From contig JADZAI010000106.1 of the NCBI GenBank assembly GCA_020852655.1, forward strand, positions 1 through 64,000: a stretch of DNA of 64,000 nucleotides, given 5' to 3'. A program made the translations under genes and the position numbers. The number at the start of each line of letters is the position of its first letter. Position 1 is the stretch's first letter. Shown here piece after piece: positions 61,056 to 64,000 of this stretch. Source of the stretch: Alphaproteobacteria bacterium (GTDB lineage Bacteria > Pseudomonadota > Alphaproteobacteria > Micropepsales > Micropepsaceae). The notes beneath the pieces were generated by a model. It searched no databases. It was not told the origin of the DNA and saw only the letters and a list, made by a program, of their open reading frames with translations.

Positions 61056-61370
61056 CTAGGTACCGGGCATAACCGGCCCACCGATCTTGGCCATCCCAAT
61101 GGCGTCGCCGTTAAAGAAGACGCCTTGCGATGCAGCTTCGGTGAAGTCGGCGTCCACGGTGTCACACACCTTGACCGCGATGTATGCGTGTTCGGGGAAG
61201 TGTTGCCTTCCCCCTGTGATCTCCGACGCCCTCTCACGCGCTATGTCGGCATCGGGGCCGACGACAAGGGCGCTCTGAATACGGAATGGGTTCATTCCAT
61301 TGGGCTGAGTACGCAGAAACAGAAAAGCGGGCATGACCGATTCTCCTAGTGGATTATTCCGATGGACCAC
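61056..61370 (-). CDS. hypothetical protein
   Basis: 104-aa ORF in a tightly packed minus-strand block. Confidence 0.45.
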   Translation of the reverse strand: MVHRNNPLGESVMPAFLFLRTQPNGMNPFRIQSALVVGPDADIARERASEITGGRQHFPEHAYIAVKVCDTVDADFTEAASQGVFFNGDAIGMAKIGGPVMPGT

Positions 61371-61630
61371 GTTCCCGGCTTCACGCCGGGCATAGTGGCC
61401 TTCAGGGTTGCGAGACAGCGACCGAACTCTTCGATGCTGGGTGCCGAGCGCTGCTGGTGAAATAGCGTGAACGCCATCGCCTCTGCGGCCTCGCGCGACT
61501 CAGCTGTGATCGGCTCACGCCGGGACCGCAGCCAGTCAGCTATTTCACGGCTTAGCGCCGCCATGCTCTCTGGCTGGACGCGGAAGCGATTTAGGACGTG
61601 CGTTGGACGCCAAGGGCTAGGCCGGTTCAT
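61346..61630 (-). CDS. hypothetical protein
   Basis: 94 aa, ATG start, overlaps neighbours. Confidence 0.55.
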   Translation of the reverse strand: MNRPSPWRPTHVLNRFRVQPESMAALSREIADWLRSRREPITAESREAAEAMAFTLFHQQRSAPSIEEFGRCLATLKATMPGVKPGTWSIGIIH

Positions 61631-62472
61631 GACACAGCCTTCGCAAGCTGGGCGATCCTGTCGTTTGCGAGACCGGTCGCGATCCGCGAGCTAGGAGTCG
61701 GCCGTCGCCCCATTGTGTACGCTTGGTTCGCCTGCACCGTGGCTTGGTAGGCTACACGCGTACGCTCGATGGCCAGCAGGGCCTTCTTCATGACATCGCC
61801 GACGACGGCCGTGCTGAATGCTTGTGAAGAGTATGGCCGCGCCTTCGCCGGTAGTTCATCCAACCGCATAAGCAATGCCCCGGCCAGCGGCACGTTCTTC
61901 GTCGCAACCGCGAGTTCGCACAGGTTACGGACTTCGGCGACATTCGCATGCGCGATCTGCTGCTGGTACACGGAACGGCGTTCATGCCCCAGACTCAGTC
62001 GGGACAGCACCTGTTGGGGTGTCCGCCAAAACTTCGCCAACAGGTCAGCCTTCTTGTACTCATCCCGTAGCTGATCCATCGCCGTAGCGCGCGCATCCTT
62101 GCTGATCGCGGTGACACGGGTGCGATCATCCGAAATGTCTTTGCTGATGATCCGTTCGGCATCGCCTTTCGAGGTGAGGCCCAAGCCTGCAATGCGGTCA
62201 CGGATTGAACGCTCAGAGCGCTCCAACTCCTTCAGCCCGGCATCGATGTGCTGCTTGATCGTGTCGGCCTTCGACTGGGCGGACGCAGCAATTGCGTCGA
62301 GGTTACTGCTGTCAAAGCCTTCGAGGCCAACCAGCACTTCCAACTGCGGGTCCGAATTGACTGCCAGGTCTTCAAGCGTCACTGAGCGCATCGGCTCCGG
62401 TGTCGCGGCAGGGTCTTCCGCTTCGCGGGCGGCGACGCCCGCAGCTATCTTATCCGTCGTACTCATGTTCAT
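61627..62472 (-). CDS. hypothetical alpha-helical protein
   Basis: 281 aa from ATG at 62472; ATGA overlap with the next gene. Confidence 0.6.
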   Translation of the reverse strand: MNMSTTDKIAAGVAAREAEDPAATPEPMRSVTLEDLAVNSDPQLEVLVGLEGFDSSNLDAIAASAQSKADTIKQHIDAGLKELERSERSIRDRIAGLGLTSKGDAERIISKDISDDRTRVTAISKDARATAMDQLRDEYKKADLLAKFWRTPQQVLSRLSLGHERRSVYQQQIAHANVAEVRNLCELAVATKNVPLAGALLMRLDELPAKARPYSSQAFSTAVVGDVMKKALLAIERTRVAYQATVQANQAYTMGRRPTPSSRIATGLANDRIAQLAKAVS

Positions 62473-62582
62473 GCTCCCGTCCAATCGAGATTTCCGTCGA
62501 TGTGCGAGAGTGGACACAGAACCTCTCCGGCGGGCTCCCGCCCGTGCTCCGGCGACTTCACAGTCAATTGGAGGACCAACCA

Positions 62583-62711
62583 ATGGAAGTATCACACTCA
62601 CCACCGGCCGGAGGGTCCATACCGCACGCTGTGAATTTGGACCGGCTGCCGAGGAAGGGATGCCCCACAAATGGCAGCTTGGCTTTAACCACGCGGCTAT
62701 GCCGCCTTTAG
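62583..62711 (+). CDS. candidate small ORF (42 aa)
   Basis: MEVSHSPPAGGSIPHAVNLDRLPRKGCPTNGSLALTTRLCRL; GGAGG 8 nt before ATG. Confidence 0.25.
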   Translation: MEVSHSPPAGGSIPHAVNLDRLPRKGCPTNGSLALTTRLCRL

Positions 62712-63101
62712 CTCTCTCGCGGCTCGCCGTTCGGCCAAGGCTTCCAGATTCGCGCGCTTCTTCGCTTCGGCCGCTTGGTGCTCTTGCTCATCGAGTTTGC
62801 AGCTAAGCGTTCGTGTATTCCGTTCCATAGTGATGGCACGGCGTCTCACGCGCTCCACCTCTTCGCCCGCGCCCGCACAGACAAATTCGAGGTGTTTACG
62901 CCACGGGCCGCGTTCCGCCAAAAGCAAGCGCTTCGCTGACTTGCGCTCCGATGCAGAAGCGAACTCCGGCCGGATGGTCCCGTGGCGGCCGGGCACTTCG
63001 ATGCCGGGAAACGCGTCGGTGAAAGCGCGTATGAGCACCGCTAGCCACAGGCGGCGCTCCGGTGAGGCGTGCGGCTCTTCGCCGTAGGTGACCGGGTGCA
63101 T
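62697..63101 (-). CDS. phage/element-associated hypothetical protein (RLWLAVLIRAFTDA...FVCAGAGEEVERVRRRAI)
   Basis: 134 aa from ATG at 63101; motif pattern as in prophage-borne small proteins (recollection, unverified). Confidence 0.55.
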   Translation of the reverse strand: MHPVTYGEEPHASPERRLWLAVLIRAFTDAFPGIEVPGRHGTIRPEFASASERKSAKRLLLAERGPWRKHLEFVCAGAGEEVERVRRRAITMERNTRTLSCKLDEQEHQAAEAKKRANLEALAERRAARELKAA

Positions 63102-63105
63102 GGCT

Positions 63106-63474
63106 CTAGACCCGGACCACACCCCAAGCCGGTGCGTCACCTTCGGCGTCGCGTTCTTGTTCGCGATTTTTCTCCGGCAGGGCGTTGCTGTGCTCGGCGT
63201 TGAAGGCCCGTTCGCGTTCTAGCTGCTGAGCGAGCGCCTCAAGTGACTGCTGTTCCCAGTGTTCCTCAGCCGCTCTTTGGCCAGCCGGACTCTTCGGTGA
63301 GTATGTGGCAATGCCGATAGCCGGAGCATATGCCACTTCATCTGGCCTTAGGCCGTACGCCGTTGCGTCCCGCGCCAGTGTTTCCATGGCACCGAGGGCA
63401 TACAGGACCATCGTCGGGTTCTCGCCTGTAGTAGCCGTTGCGGCGTGGGCCTTTGGCTGTCGTCTACCCGCCAT
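63106..63474 (-). CDS. hypothetical protein
   Basis: ATG MAGRRQPKAHA at 63474; overlaps upstream gene. Confidence 0.5.
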   Translation of the reverse strand: MAGRRQPKAHAATATTGENPTMVLYALGAMETLARDATAYGLRPDEVAYAPAIGIATYSPKSPAGQRAAEEHWEQQSLEALAQQLERERAFNAEHSNALPEKNREQERDAEGDAPAWGVVRV

Positions 63475-64000
63475 CGTCAACCTCCATGGCTTCGAACTCT
63501 GCGTCTTCAATGTCGTCTTCGGCGAACGGCGCGGGCAGTGCGCGATTGTCGGAGATCGTTTCCAAGACAGCCTTCAACTGCCTTCGCTGATCCGGGCTAA
63601 GGCGGTTCACGTCGTTGAGGCTGATCGGAACAGCGGCATGGGTATGGCTGTGCTGCACCTCGCCGGTGATGGCGACTTCCTTCCGGTCACCGTAGGTCTC
63701 CGGAAGTCGGCGGCTGAGCATGAAGGCCAGCAGCTTGTTGTCGAAAACCTTCTTGCTTCCGGTGATCTCACCGCGCCAGACGATGGGCTCATCCATGCCG
63801 TTCACCGCGCGGTCCATCGCGACCTTTTCGAGACGGCTCAGCGCTTTCTGAAGCGCGGCTTCCTGACGAGCGGCGAAGACTCCGTCCCTACGCGCCAAGC
63901 TGGCAAACGTAGCGTTGGCCGAAGTGCCATCGCTCAGATGCGGCAATACGGCCAATGCCGCCCATGCCTTTACGCCGGTTTCGGCGAGAACCTCCAAGTA
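63464..64000 (-). CDS. terminase small subunit-like protein, partial (start beyond window)
   Basis: RQEAALQKALSRLEKVAMDRAVNGMDEPIVWRGEITGSKKVFDNKLLAFMLSRRLPETYGDRK; frame still open at 64000. Confidence 0.55.
   Translation of the reverse strand, partial: YLEVLAETGVKAWAALAVLPHLSDGTSANATFASLARRDGVFAARQEAALQKALSRLEKVAMDRAVNGMDEPIVWRGEITGSKKVFDNKLLAFMLSRRLPETYGDRKEVAITGEVQHSHTHAAVPISLNDVNRLSPDQRRQLKAVLETISDNRALPAPFAEDDIEDAEFEAMEVDDGG

Larger units (their letters stand above)
55698..64000. mobile_element. integrative element (phage satellite-like or genomic island), left part; right end outside window
   Basis: Integrase pair, AlpA-like regulator, prim-pol/helicase, convergent phage-like genes incl. 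terminase small subunit-like; left boundary approximate. Confidence 0.75.

Noticed and set aside
1-64000. CRISPR array
   Set aside because: No run of regularly spaced identical repeats with unique spacers; the 21.07-21.14 kb repeats are short, degenerate and only three.
1-64000. rRNA operon
   Set aside because: No recognisable 16S/23S sequence in the window.

Overview
High-GC alphaproteobacterial chromosome segment, annotated by eye from the supplied ORFs and raw sequence with no database search. Housekeeping content includes valS, popZ (DUF2497), a TolC-family gene, clpS/clpA, putA, panC, a leucine/isovalerate-type catabolic set, a DacF-like gene, tRNA-Cys and tRNA-Asn. Accessory content: (i) an SOS-type imuA-imuB-dnaE2 mutasome cassette with a GTTC-N7-GTTC LexA-type box; (ii) a stand-alone type IIG-like restriction-methylase; (iii) a 3.2-kb IS1-like element, bounded by inverted repeats and 10-bp direct repeats, carrying a HigB/HigA-ImmA toxin-antitoxin module as cargo next to a decayed transposase; (iv) a small low-GC HU-like plus 'FINCPFD' two-gene unit; (v) from about 55.7 kb to the window end, an integrative element with two overlapping tyrosine recombinases (the first looks catalytically degenerate), an AlpA-like regulator, a prim-pol/RepA-type replicase and a convergent phage-like gene block that includes a terminase-small-subunit-like protein. 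The best candidates for something undescribed are (iii), (iv) and (v). A long intergenic region with two perfect DnaA boxes near 20.8 kb also deserves an origin test.
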